Of a DNA stretch of 64,000 bases, positions 1 to 13,077 are shown piece after piece. Every line of letters starts with the position of its first letter. Within the stretch, counting starts at the first letter, position 1. The notes under the pieces are model-generated. The model worked only from the letters and a program-made list of their open reading frames with translations. It was not told where the DNA came from and did no database searches. Both the position numbers and the translations under genes were made by a program. Origin of the DNA: Chionoecetes opilio (Eukaryota > Arthropoda > Malacostraca > Decapoda > Majidae); NCBI GenBank assembly GCA_016584305.1, contig JACEEZ010023000.1, positions 192,116 to 256,115 on the forward strand, in the 5' to 3' direction.

Positions 1-647
1 AGGCCGCGCTGCCTCAGCTATGGTCTCGCTTCCCCGTGATTGAGTAACAAGCAAAGCTACGCTTCCTTGATTTACAAGAAGATTCGTCTCTCATTGAGTG
101 TGCTTATATATATTCACATTACTGGGTAATAAGACGCAAAAGATATACTTAAGAAAGACAGTGAAGATGAGAAAAAATGTATAAATGATGAAGATGAGTG
201 GTTAAATCCACCCAGAGTATCCTACGGCGAATTACTCCGCCACGGAAATCTCCGGCCATGGGGTCGGCTGGGGTGAGGCAGGAGCCGGGAGCAAGCTGTT
301 GCCTCTCCGCGCGGCGGGATGAAATGAAAAGTAATCATCGTACCTCTGGCGCGCTACATGGCATCCGAAAACACAACCTTCTGGATAACCAAACCTCCTG
401 AACCGCTACATAAGGATTAAGCTTACAGCTGATAAGGATTAGCGCAAAGCCAAGGGACTCCCTTAGCGCATGAGTGGTGGATCGTCTTATTGGACGTATG
501 GGACAGGCCTCCCCCAAAACATGAGTCATGCCTCGTTTCCTTAACTGCTCCCGGTGTCGTGTGGGCAATGGGCCCCAGACATAACTACGTCACGGTTTGT
601 TTACATCGGTGCATTGTGGGGATAAGGCGGGGTCGCCGCGGGTGGAC
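1..647. other. No recognisable gene
   Basis: I see no convincing exon, RNA gene or repeat structure here. The stretch around 230-330 and 590-650 is more GC-rich than its surroundings. Short open frames exist, but none shows a domain or compatible splice sites. Confidence 0.5.
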
Positions 648-1052
648 CTACGAAGGGAAAACTACGGCGATGGAAGAATTTCGAGTTATTTTGCGCGAAA
701 TTGATATTCCAGGTGCTATATTACTGTGCTCTGTTCTCGCTGACAACACTATAGAGAAGACCTGAGGTAATGGCTGATGTGCAGAGGCTTCTAAACCAAG
801 AAAACAGAGTCATAACAGAGCCTCGTCAAAAGGTAAGCAACTGGTAGGTACGTAATGTGTCCCTACCACTTGCTTACTTCTTAATGAGACTCTGCTGTGA
901 CTGTTTCCTGGTTTAGAAGCCTTCGCACATCAAACCATCAAACCCCAGGTCTTCTATATGTTGTCAGCGAGCACGGAAATATAGCACCTGGAATATCAAT
1001 TTTGCCCAAAACAACTCGAATTTTTTTCATCGTCGTAATCTTCTCTTTGTAG
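648..1052. repeat. Foldback element with ~190-bp inverted arms
   Basis: The left arm (648 to about 850) and right arm (about 862 to 1052) are diverged reverse complements. The left end reads CTACGAAGGGAAAACTACGG and the right end reads as the reverse complement of CTACAAAGAGAAGATTACGA. The match continues through the AGGCTTCTAAACCA/TGGTTTAGAAGCC block near 788 and 910. The centre is about 855. No coding capacity is seen. A non-autonomous foldback DNA element is the simplest reading. Confidence 0.7.
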
Positions 1053-1375
1053 GCTGTACATATTCATGGTTATGATAGTATTAAAATACCTTATTAATTG
1101 AGTTCCTTTTGTAGTCTTTTCTCATAATAAGTAGTGGTACATCATGGTTTAAGTGTTACTTGACGAGCCAATGAATACTCTTGAGTCTATACCAACATCA
1201 CCAACCTTTGCTTTGATTTATCTTATTACTCCATCCATAAACAAGTTGCATAACCACGGTGACATTACCCATCCTTGCCTCATGGTACCTGCATGGTACT
1301 GTCGTCTACGGATATTTTTGTCCCTACACAAATCGGGAAAACTCGCCGACAGTAATGGTTAGGTTGGTATCCGGT

Positions 1376-1500
1376 CATTTCGCCCACATGCCATTTCGCC
1401 ACACCATAGAGTCATTTCGCCCACAGGTCATTTCGCCCACTCTACGGAGTCATTTAGCCCACACTACGGAGTCATTTAGCCCACACTATGGAGTCTATAG
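1376..1500. repeat. Short tandem repeat (GGAGTCATTT-CGCCCACA)
   Basis: About five diverged copies of an 18-25 bp unit containing GTCATTT(C/A)GCCCACA lie head to tail. No function is suggested by the sequence. Confidence 0.7.
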
Positions 1501-1507
1501 GAGCTAG

Positions 1508-1705
1508 GAGGTTAGGTTATATTTGTTTAGTTTGTCGAGAACCCCCAACCCCCCCGCTAGGAGGTTAGGTTAGGGTAGGTTAGATTTGGGTAGTTTAGGC
1601 TAGATTTGGTTAGGTTAGTTTAGATTAGATTTGGTTAGGTTAGGATAGGTTAGATTTGGTTAGGTTAGGTTAGCTTAGGTTAGATTTGGTTAAGTTAGCA
1701 TATCG
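1508..1705. repeat. Degenerate TTAGG-like repeat tract
   Basis: GGTTAGGTTAGGTTAG blocks alternate with TTTGGTTAGG and TAGATTTGG variants. TTAGG is the usual arthropod telomere unit, but the tract is too degenerate and too far from any end to be called a telomere. It resembles the GGTTAGG blocks near 9640, 38130 and 41115 that sit inside dispersed elements. Confidence 0.6.
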
Positions 1706-2297
1706 GTGGGTCAAGGTCAATGTTATGATGAGCGATTTTACTTCGGAGTCAGACAGTGAATCTGTCGCTGTGACAGATCTAGAGTACGATGCTCAATCTG
1801 AGACCGAAAGAAATTATGCTGGTCGCGTATATGAGGAAAACGAACCTTAGATTGTGATGGGAGCCCAACCCTATATGTTTGAGCCAGAGTACTAGGCTGA
1901 CGAACAGATGTTAGCGGAGCCTGAGGTTCAGCAGGAGGACCTGGCACTTCTCCAAAACATGGATTGGTAAGAAAGGGAAACCAGGTGTGTGTGGGAATCA
2001 CAATGAAGGTACTTTCGAGAAAATCCTATGGTTAGTTTTGGAGCTACAATCAAACGTCATTACTCGGAAACCACATACTAGCATTAACTATAGCATAGAT
2101 TTGGAAAATATGCGGGCGGGAAGGCAGACAGTGTGACAGCCAAGGGAGTGTTGACTGTTTTGTGATGCAGACTGCCATACAAGGCAGTCTGCCTTGGTGT
2201 GTCACACCAAGTCTGCCACAGTCTGGCCCAGTGGCGGGCACTCTTGTAGCAGTGTGGTCCCATGAGAGTCTCAGCTCCCTGGCCGACGGTCTGAATT
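1706..2297. other. No recognisable gene
   Basis: Nothing recognisable. There is a short inverted repeat around the AAGGCAGTCTGCCTT palindrome near 2180. Confidence 0.4.
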
Positions 2298-3176
2298 CCA
2301 ATGATCTGAAACTCGAGAAATGCCAGTGGTCGCTGGCAGTTTTAACTCAAAGGCTGGTCTACTGTGTTGTGGCTCAGCGACTAATATTTTTCATAAATTA
2401 ATTTCGCGATAAACATTGATGCACCGCATCTGAATACAAAAAAATATAGTTCTTCTGTTGTTCTACTAATTATATGGATGACATGCATTACGATGGAACG
2501 TTCTATAATAGCAATTTAATGCAAATTACTCGCCTCGAGTAGCAAAGCTTAATATATTTTTTACATGTATATTGTGACATGTAAAATTTGGGCGATGTTC
2601 ACACTGTTTTCTAAGACAGTACTGCTGCGTCTGGCAAACGCTTGTCAAAATACAATAAGCAATGCCTTGGAAAAACGAAGAATAAAGAATGCCGAAATCG
2701 GCTTGTTGCTGCGACAATGCAGGTTATAATTGAGGAGGCGACGTGCCGCGGCGGGGAGTGGTGGGCGGGGAGATTGTGGCAGAGAGATTGAATCAAAACG
2801 TTACGACTTCACGCGTCGACTCATTGCACTTCCAGACTTTCTATCTGATTGATACACAATAATAATAGGAAAATATGACTGCCTAGGTATAGATAACTTC
2901 TAAACATTCGTTATTGACTATATAATATCATAGAGTAACATTTCCATCGCCTCCTCAACTATAACCTACTTGGTTATTTGGTTATATACAATGTTTCACA
3001 GAATCAGGCTTCTATACAATATACATATAGAAGAAAATCGTTCTTAATATTATACTTTTGTGTTTTAAGTGCAGTGGAATAAGCCCATATTTTGTTTTCC
3101 AGTAGACCAACTTTTTATCAAAAAAGTGAGTTAAAACTGCCAGCGACCCTTGGCATTTTGAGTTCCAGTTCTCTCG
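2298..3176. mobile_element. AATT-flanked TIR element, copy 1 of tandem pair A
   Basis: This is an 879-bp non-coding element with inverted ends. The left end carries CTCGAGAAATGCCAGTGGTC and the right end carries its near complement before CAGTTCTCTCG. AATT stands on both sides (2294-2297 and 3177-3180). The outermost 8 bases of the left end are mutated, but the spacing from AATT is conserved. The interior matches the other three copies (3181, 32783, 33666). No transposase frame is visible, so it is non-autonomous. Confidence 0.8.
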
Positions 3177-3180
3177 AATT

Positions 3181-4057
3181 GGAGAGAACTGCAACTCGAG
3201 AAATGCCAGTGGTCGCTGGCAGTTTTAACTCAAAGGTTGGTCTACTGTGTTTTCCCTCCGCGACTAATATTTTTCATAAATCAATTTCGCGATAAATATT
3301 GATGCACCGCATCTGAATACTAAAAAAGAACGTTCTTCTGTTGTTCTAGTAAGTGTATGCATGACATGCATTACGATTGAACGTTCTAAGATAGCAATTT
3401 AATGCAAATTACTCGCCTCGAGTAGCAAAGCTTAATATATTTTTTACATGTATATTGTGGCATGTAAAATTTGGGCGATGTTCACACTGTTTTCTAAGAC
3501 AGTACTGCTGCGTCTGGCAAACCCTTGTCAAAATACAATAAGAAATGCCTTGGAAAAACGAAGAATAAAGAATGCCGAAATCGGCTTGTTGCTGCGACAA
3601 TGTAGGTTATAATTGTGGAGGCGACACGCCGCGGCGGGGAGTGGTGGCGGGGAGATTGTTGCGGGGAGATTGAATCAAAACATTGCTACTTCACGCGTCG
3701 ACTCATTGCACTTCCAGGCTTTCTATCTGATTGATACACAATAATAACAGGAACATATGACTGCCTAGGTATAGATAACTTCTAAACATACGTTATTGAC
3801 TGTATAATATCATAGAGTAACATTTACCTCGCCTCCTCAACTATAACCTACATGGTTATTTGGTTAAATACATGTTTTACAGAATCAGGCTTCTATACAA
3901 TATACATATAGAAGAAAATCGTTCTTAAAATTATACTTTTGTGTTTTAAGTGCAGTGGAATAAGCCCATATTTTTCTTTCAAGTTGACCAACTTTTCACC
4001 AAATTGTGAGTTAAAACTGCCAGCGACCACTGGCATTTCGGAGTTGCAGTTCTCTCT
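3181..4057. mobile_element. AATT-flanked TIR element, copy 2 of tandem pair A
   Basis: An 877-bp copy lies head to tail with the element at 2298, the two sharing one AATT (3177-3180). It ends with CAGTTCTCTCT before AATT at 4058-4061. The TIR is roughly 50 bp long and includes AGAGAACTGCAACTCGAG and the complementary right end. The interior is non-coding. Confidence 0.85.
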
Positions 4058-4102
4058 AATTGCCAGTTATGTATTTCTGCTGCAGAGTTACCACGCCGGG
4101 CG

Positions 4103-4447
<345 letters not shown>

Positions 4448-4521
4448 GTGGAGGATGAACAGGAATAATTAAGGAAAAGGAGAAGGAGGGAGAAGAAATA
4501 GTAGATGAAAAAGAAAGAAAG

Positions 4522-5689
<1,168 letters not shown>

Positions 5690-6398
5690 CCGTAGATAAC
5701 AGTGAAGTCGCCAGTTCTACGTTTCTTTGTTATTTACAGACGTGTGGTGGCGTTAATACTTACATTTGTACATCCATGATTTCAGGAAAGTTAGAAGGGT
5801 CTATTTGGAAAGTCTGTGTCATTTTGTGTCTTCATCTGTGTCATATTAGGGCTATAAATGAACAAATTACAAAAATAAAACCGAGTGGCGACCTCACTAT
5901 ACCTACTACAGTAAAGTCGCCAGCTAGTATTTTAACCCAACAGTTGAGTCGCCACTCTGAGGAATTCAGGGAAATTAGAGGTAAAGTAAAACACGTCTCT
6001 ATATATATTAGCTGCGGAAGATGCTTGGATATATAAAAATTCCTCTGCCAACATGAAAACAAATTCTATTCAAGTTTGAAAGATCAGGCAAGTCTGTGTC
6101 CTGTCGCCCGAAAGGTGATCAGCTGCTGTCTGGCGTCGTGCGAAGAAAAACGTAAGAAGCAAAATGCGCAACAATTATATTTGCAGATACAAAGCATAAA
6201 ACAACGCTGAAACAGGGTAGATTATACAGTCATTATATAAACTACTGTGTAACATCTTCAGTGGCACATAAAAATCAGTAGTGATGCTATATTATATTAT
6301 ATATATATATATTATATATTAATATATAATTCGTAATATTTGGCGCCTGGCGACTTAATTTTTTTCACTGCAGGTGGCGACTTCACTGTTATCTACGG
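5690..6398. mobile_element. CCGTAG MITE copy 1 (TA target)
   Basis: This 709-bp non-coding element starts CCGTAGATAACAGTGAAGTC and ends with the reverse complement (GACTTCACTGTTATCTACGG after GGTGGC). TA lies directly outside both ends, as expected of Tc1/mariner-type MITEs. Internal repeats of GTGGCGAC and GTCGCCA occur near 5885, 5922 and 5951. Copies with the same ends and interior lie at 31700 and 50441. An (AT)n stretch near 6290-6330 enlarges this copy. Confidence 0.85.
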
Positions 6399-6400
6399 TA

Positions 6401-7100
6401 GAATAAATACAGCAGCCAGTGATGTGCGCTGTGGAAAAATATATCTAATAATATATATATGAAATGTCCCGCTTTTAGCTTAAAAAAATCTGGTCACATT
6501 ATATGTTTGCGTCATGCATTACGAATAGAATAGTTTGGGTCGCAAAACATGATTCTACTTCAGTTTGGGATCAAAAGTTCACTGCGCTTGTGTTGTTAAC
6601 TTGTTGCGGTTGCCAGGGAGATATATATGTCACTTAACATAAGTTCACAAATTTCTTCGATCATTTCGCTCCTGATACAATGAAACCCCTATTGAATTCT
6701 GATATACCAATGCTTACCAAAGATTATTTTCTTTCCACTAATCCAAACCGTCTAATCTTGAGTCACAAGGTTATGTATGATGTTTGGAATCATAATTTAG
6801 GATTTGTTTCAATGGGTTTTCAGATATATGTTTTTCCCGCCAAATCATGAGTTTTTACAAGGGTGTGAGGATGCTTCCCGCCTCCTCGCGCCATTGGCCT
6901 CCTCCAGCATGTTCAACCTCCCTAGATTGTGCCAACTGTCCAAAATTCTAAACTGTAATCAATATTGTAATACCCAAAATGCATTAATATGGATCAAATA
7001 CATATCGTAAATGTATAAAAACAAGGTAAATAATGATAAGTTGATAGTTTGTGGATCAAATGTTTAATTAAATGGAAATTAAAGGCCAAGGAAGCGGAGG
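6401..7100. other. No recognisable gene
   Basis: AT-rich DNA between the MITE and the presumed promoter at 7130. Nothing is supported. Confidence 0.4.
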
Positions 7101-7124
7101 TTTGGCATCTGCGTGAGTGTTCTG

Positions 7125-7195
7125 CGCTGTGATTGGGTGGCGAGTGGCGGCGGCGGTGACGTGATCCCCGTGACGTAAGAGTAGAGGAAGGCGTC
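7125..7195 (+). promoter_or_regulatory. Candidate promoter of the RNA-binding protein gene
   Basis: An inverted CCAAT box (TGATTGG, 7130-7136) is followed by two CRE/ATF-like sites, TGACGTGA (7157-7164) and TGACGTAA (7171-7178), in locally GC-rich sequence. No TATA box is evident. The position 5' of a good splice donor at 7298 supports a promoter. Assignment to the gene whose coding exons start at 13078 is inference. Confidence 0.45.
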
Positions 7196-7297
7196 CCCAC
7201 AAGCCCTTTGACGCGCGGGACGACCGGCGAGCAGGACCTCTACATTGCAGCATAGCCATTGACCTAACCCTAGCGACCATTTCTCACCTCATAGAAG
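7196..7297 (+). other. Candidate non-coding exon 1 (5' UTR)
   Basis: The 3' edge is set by an AAG|GTAAGG donor (GT at 7298-7299). The 5' edge is unknown and is drawn just after the CRE-like sites. If it joins the acceptor ending at 13069, intron 1 is about 5.8 kb. Transcript data are needed; other leader exons inside the intron, for instance one ending at a GTAAGT donor at 9328, are possible. Confidence 0.35.
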
Positions 7298-7919
7298 GTA
7301 AGGAAGGTTTAGACCACCGTGATTACCTTATGCAGTGACCGAAATACCCGTGGCTCGAGTGCAGTGGCGTGAAATAGTATTGGTTTTAGTGTAATGGCGA
7401 TGTTAAAGGTGTGTTTGGGACGGTGTCGGGTTGCTAGGGTGGATGCACATGTCGGCGGGGAAGGACAGAGGGAAGCAAGGTTCAAATCATCAGAAAAACA
7501 GCAAATAAGGACAAAGTGAACCCAAAATAGCCTCTAAACATACCATAATAGCGATTTCTGAATTGTGATTGTGTATATCGGGTTGCAAGGTCAAAATGCA
7601 CGTGTCGCTTGTGTTTTAAGGACAAAGCATCTTCTCCATTATCCTTAAATTAACCTCAAGTCTTGTAGAAAATGGTTTGGTAGGGTAGAATTCATGGTAT
7701 TTCAAGGATGATGACGGTATGAGGCGATGAAAATGTGAGGTGGGTAATGGCCGAGGGAGGCGGCTTGGGTGGCTTGGGTTGACCGGCGTCATGCGAGATG
7801 CTAACCAATGCCACGAGGGACTCATTACTGCTGTGTTTTACCGGCTATTGATCCTTTACGTGGTCTGAAAGGTCATTTAAACGTTTCATCTTCACGGGGA
7901 ATGCATGATTAATGAAGTT

Positions 7920-8330
7920 TAAAGTTTTGTCCTTGAACGCCCCGCCATAACACTGGTAGCGATAGAAACGGCGAGCTAGCAATCACTTCCTGCATTCTCT
8001 TATTTCAGTGAATTTTGTGTCATTCTGCGTAGTAGTGAGTCTGAATAACGCCTATTTCATTGCTAAATAGTCGTTGAGTGGGCGCCATAACAACGACTTT
8101 AATGTGAACCCCGACGCGGTACGATAATCAATTCCTATTATGCGTTATTGATGGCGAGTTACAACACTTCGCCAAACATATATAGCTCTTGGTGCGACGT
8201 GAGACCAACGCTTGTATGTTAAAGTTGAAGGGCGAGGAGGTGGGAGTTGTCCTTGAGTCGCCGCCATAACCACGGTAGCATCACAAACCCGGCGTGGTAT
8301 GATAATCTTATTTATTGCCCTGTTATTCTA
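7920..8330. repeat. Three diverged ~150-bp repeats in intron 1
   Basis: Three segments near 7935, 8085 and 8255 share a GCCATAAC core followed by blocks such as GGCG(T/A)GGTATGATAATC and a TTATT or CCTATT stretch. The copies are diverged and non-coding. They may be ancient tandem duplications in a GC-richer part of the intron. Confidence 0.4.
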
Positions 8331-8984
8331 CTTCATGCCACGTGATATTGATGTCATGACTCGTATTATTAAGGTATAGATTAACGCGTGTAATGTGGAG
8401 GGAATGGGGGAGGTGGCTGTGTGTAGTAGTGTAGTGGGTTTTTAGTATGTGTTCGCGCCACGGCAAGGAGTGCGAGGAAGCCTTGTCTGTACCCGCCTCG
8501 CCGCCTTATCTGGGAACCCTCCGGCCATTTTGTAATTACTGTATATAGGGCTGGCCTGCACTGCACCGGCGAGTGTGCCGCCAAGAACCTATCTTCAGTG
8601 TTCCCGGTGTTAGTATAGGTGCGTGTGTTCTATCTCGGCTTTAAAAGATAGGGTGTGGGACGCGAGGCTTGGCGCCGGGAGGGAGGCGGGACTGAAAAAG
8701 AATAGACAGTGTAGTCATTGTAAGTTAGGGTTAGTTTTTGTGGTGAGAAGTGTACTGGTTTCAGTGTGTGATTTGTGTTCACTTATATTTGCATATGATG
8801 GTCACTGCTAGTTGCAACAAACACTTTAAGCGGTACCTGGAATTCGTCGTTGGCGAGTGTTCCAATTTTCGGCGACAGTTCTAGCTCTTTATATTGGTAT
8901 TACATAACCCAATATATACATTTAATAAGCTTTTACCCGTGTTTCTGCATTCAGGATTAAATTAGTGCTCCGGAGCGTAGTCAT

Positions 8985-9244
8985 TCACCCATGGTCTTGT
9001 CCGCGCGAGTCAGACTCGCGATCGCTAGTTTCACTCCCGGAGTGAACTTGGAGCTTATTATTACCGATCGTAGGGTAATGCTGGGACATCACACCACACT
9101 GACCGCACACCCCCATCCCCTTGTTCAAGGGGGACAGTAACCTCCCGAATTTGTCGGTGACAAATCTCCGTGAGCTAGCAAGGATTCGAACCGTCTAACC
9201 ACAGAATGGCAGGCCAACGCTCATCCACTTGACTATCGTGATGG
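8985..9244 (-). mobile_element. tRNA-derived SINE, minus strand
   Basis: Read on the minus strand, the head contains an A-box-like TAGTCAAGTGGATGAGCG and a perfect B box GGTTCGAATCC (plus-strand 9182-9192), spaced as in a tRNA. A non-tRNA body follows towards 8985. The stem pairing is too poor for a working tRNA. The downstream limit is approximate. Confidence 0.7.
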
Positions 9245-9329
9245 TAATTTTGCTCCTTGAGGCGTGAGTGTAAAACGTAGGCGTGTACGTAAAACATTTC
9301 AAGTGTGACAAGTGATTGACAAAGACGGT

Positions 9330-9690
9330 AAGTCATCCTTTATTCTTAATTTTCATCTATTCCAAGTGGAACTCTCGGAATATATCCACATCGGCGAGTG
9401 TTCCATCGTCTGCCACAGTTCTCGATTGGTGTTTCGACGAATTCCTATCTGCGACAGTTCCATAGCCCTTAGTGCCTGTATAAGTGCAATTACAACCAAT
9501 ACACGATCAATGGTTTTAAGTATCCTGAAAGTTTCGTTCTCATCTGAATGAGTCACAACCCTACAACAGCCGTCGGAAATTAAAAAATAACGGGGGGTCT
9601 GGTGGGGCGAAGACCCCCCTGCGAGGTTAGGTTACGTGATCAATGCCCAGGTTAGGTTAGTGAAATAGTAGGAGGGTCTGGGGGGGTATT
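9330..9690. repeat. Dispersed repeat with GGTTAGG end
   Basis: It shares GGCGAGTGTTCC, GGTGTTTCG and GCGACAGTTCCATA blocks with 40915-40990. The CTCATCTGAATGAGTC...CAGCCG region matches, inverted, the sequence near 38430-38520. A G-rich GGGGGGTCTGG block and GGTTAGGTTA follow. A shorter related fragment lies at 8825-8890. No coding potential. Confidence 0.55.
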
Positions 9691-12600
9691 TAATGTCAAA
9701 GGAGTATTGATCAATAGGAAGTATGGTTTGAAACTGCATAGCTATCATTATAGCTACACATGCAGCATTTTTGAGCAGGGTAGCTTCCGCCACTGATAGC
9801 CTGTCATCCGTTTCATAGATCAGAACACTCAGCATTATCAGTGGCTGTTATCTTCCAAGGTTTACTGACCTTATAAGGGTATTTAGTGCACAGATCCTGG
9901 TACATTTTGGTCAGCATCCCGGTAATGTATTGACTGCCTAGCTTACTAGGATTTTAAACCTGATTTATCACATGATCCTTATTATGCCTGCCATGTTAAT
10001 GCTCCGTCTAGTATTGTTTCTCCGGATCCATGAAACAATTAATCCTTACCGTAATATTTCACAGTGTAGGTCTTAGCAATTGAGTACCTATGTTGAATAA
10101 TCGAACTTCGCAGTCACATTTTGAGAATCAACTGTTATTGATTCTATTAACCCCGCATTCCCGCATGTCCCCAGACTTGTTTTGGGGAAGTGGGAGAGTA
10201 TGGGCAAACACTAGAAATTCACCCATCACCCGCTATGGCTGCTCAATGCATTGCTCATGTCTGTATTTCTTTCAGACTGAGTTGATAGAGTTGAAATTCC
10301 TTGGTTATGAATCGATAGTCTTCATTAAGAATGTTGGCAGTTTTTTTTTTTTTTTTTTTTTTTTAACTTGTCAAATTTTAAAACAAGGCGTGCAATGCCA
10401 CATTGTTTTGAAATACCGGCGTATACGTCAACATTCTGAGAATAAATGGTTATTCATCAAAACTTGAGGGTTGGTGGGTTTGTCAGCATGCTGACGCCAC
10501 CTGCATTCAGAAAAGGCTTCCGCTAAGGCTGCGGTTTTTTTTTCACCAGTTTTCGTAAAGGAAATTCTTTTTGAAATATTCCTAGTGAAGTATTGGAAGT
10601 TAAAAGTATAGTAACCTTTTGCTGTTGAAGTGTATTTGTCAAGGTGATGGGTGACCTTTATTTGAAGGATTGCTTGTTCTTCGTGGATTAAGTATTGAAT
10701 GTCAGCTTCATCTAAGTCACTGGCTTGCAGGCCTTGCTGGCGTTAACATAAGTGTCTATGGCCAGTTTGTGTATTTGCCCCTGTATAGAGGCTGTGGCTT
10801 GTTGGCTTAATTCTGCCCTTAAGGTGTGCTGTCCCTTTTTATTTTATAAGGTTGAAATATTAACATGAAGAAAAACTTGTGGTGTGACTAGAGATGTATA
10901 TGACTCACAGCAATTTTATTGAATCTTATAATTCTTGCTTTTATGTTCAGGAAATTCACATCATTGGACATTTTTTTATATTAGTAATGAATTTCCTATG
11001 GTAATCTACTTAGAATACTTACACAACACATTTCCTAAAAAAAAAAATACTAGAGTACATCAGCGGGCACGTGTAAATCGACCCCATGAGGTGTAGGGAC
11101 TTTATGAACAGTTTTGTACATTAAGAAAATTGGCTGGACTGAATCATGAAAGCATATAAACTCATCACACACATACCGTTCATTGGTATGGACTAAATCA
11201 ATGCATTAAAACCCCACCTAGGTAAGGTCAGATAACCTTAATTCCGTGACCGTCCCCAGAGTCCGGATCGAGCTGTCAACATCATCATGGCTGGTGGTCA
11301 CGGAGAAAATCGTAAGCCATAACAGCAACTTTAATGTTTCTTGTTCTTACCTAACCTTATCTGATCGGGGCTTTTAATGGTTTCCAAATATGCCACTTAC
11401 CTCTAGATGGGAATTCAGGAAATGTTCTCATGTAGTTGGGTCAGCATAGCCTGCTTTCTTAATGTACATTTATTTATTTATTAATTTTATATTTACTTAT
11501 TTACAAGATTTGCATGGTTTCCCTCCTTAGCATGCTGCTGCCTTTTCTTGTCGGGCATTTAGCTCCCTCCCTTCCGAAGTGCTTATGGATGATCAGGTTT
11601 TTCTAGACCTATTAGAATAGGAGTCGTGTTTGAAGGTGGTGACATGACCTGAGTATGATGGAAAGTTTCATCTTTAAAAGCATTTGTGTAGCCAGTGCAG
11701 TACGTATATTGATTAGGTTTTCAGTTTGTTTTGTTCTAGCAAAATACATGCTTCATATGCGTTCCTCTTTAATGAAATATACATGACTGAAGTAAAGTTT
11801 AAGGCTATCTGTAAAGTATATATAATTTTTCAAGCGGCACATAAGCAATTCAACAGTAACATGTTTTTCTGGCGTGTCTGAACTTTAGATGATGGGCAGA
11901 CTTTAAAGTAAATATAACTTTTATGGTAATTGGAGGTAATCTGCATGCTAAATTGAATATCTAAGGATTCCACGTCTGCCGGGAATTTTTTAATTTTAAA
12001 GAAGGAAGGAGATTGTGTTTTAGGACAAGTTAATATTGGGCTTTGGGTAGACTTCTAAAGGTTGTCATGACTGAATAAAAGGGTGAGGTGGAGGGCATGT
12101 GGGATGGCTGTAACATTCATCTCTAGGTCAGTCCCCCGGCAAGCTGCGTCTGAAGGGATTGACGGTAAATAGATCTTAGATAGAGCCCCAAAGGATCCCT
12201 GACTGGCGGAATCTGCTCAGTGCATGGAGGGATCGGGTGTGCTACAGCCATATTAACAGTGCATGTCTTACTCGTGTTAATTTTTACGTGGTTTAATATT
12301 TTCATCAAAAGCTATTGTGGTCCATGTACGAAAGCATCCATTGACTACTAAAAGAGACCAAATTGATATTGGTATTTGCATTTGCCATTAGTTGTCATAT
12401 AGCACATCTTTAAGCAGGCTGAGAATGTGTGTGTGTATGCATACTGAGAGCATTTCCAACACTGGATAAACTTGGACTTGTGGTTTGAGTGTAATTTGTA
12501 GGACTAGCACACAGTGATAGAGTAAGGGAGAGAGAGAGAGCAAGCAAGCATCTGGTTTGAAGGAGCCAGTGTGTGGATCTGTTTGTTTATACACTCATTG

Positions 12601-13069
12601 ATATCCAGGATTTATTGTATTGCTAAAGTTTTAAGTATTTGCTCGTATTAGGAATTAGGTGAAGGTTGAATGTGAAATATAAGTAAATCGGTACATAGTA
12701 TATTTATTGCACTGCTTGTTGCAATATTCTTGCCATTTCAAACTTATAGATATTGTGTACTTTTTGTTGTCCTCATCACACATTGTTGAGTTTTGATCAT
12801 GTGTGTTTGACAAGGCTTATTTATTATGGTTTGCATCGTGACAGTTGTAGCCTTGTGCCAAGTGGTAGTGGACAAGGGTTACATAATGCTATTTTCAGTC
12901 ACATCAAAATGGTTCATGCAGGAGCTTAACTGGTCGTGTTAGTAAATGTTAGTTATTTCAGTTATCACAGTCCAGTACAGAGGTCATGACATTATCCTCC
13001 AAGCCTGACTTAGAGTATCATCCTGCAGCATTGTATAGACATGGTGTTCATAGGGTCTTCTCTTTCCAG
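9691..13069. other. Intron 1 remainder, no further gene seen
   Basis: I see no coding exon here. A small inverted-repeat element may span 11204-11380, with CATTAAAACCCC at the left and GGGGCTTTTAATG at the right. Short poly-T and purine tracts occur near 10340 and 12528. The sequence ends in the polypyrimidine acceptor TCTTCTCTTTCCAG at 13056-13069. Confidence 0.45.
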
Positions 13070-13077
13070 TTTCGATC

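Noticed and set aside
1508..1705. Telomere
   Set aside because: Too short and degenerate, and similar blocks are interior parts of dispersed elements.
9160..9244. Functional minus-strand tRNA gene
   Set aside because: Same reason: good B box but poor stems and an attached SINE body.
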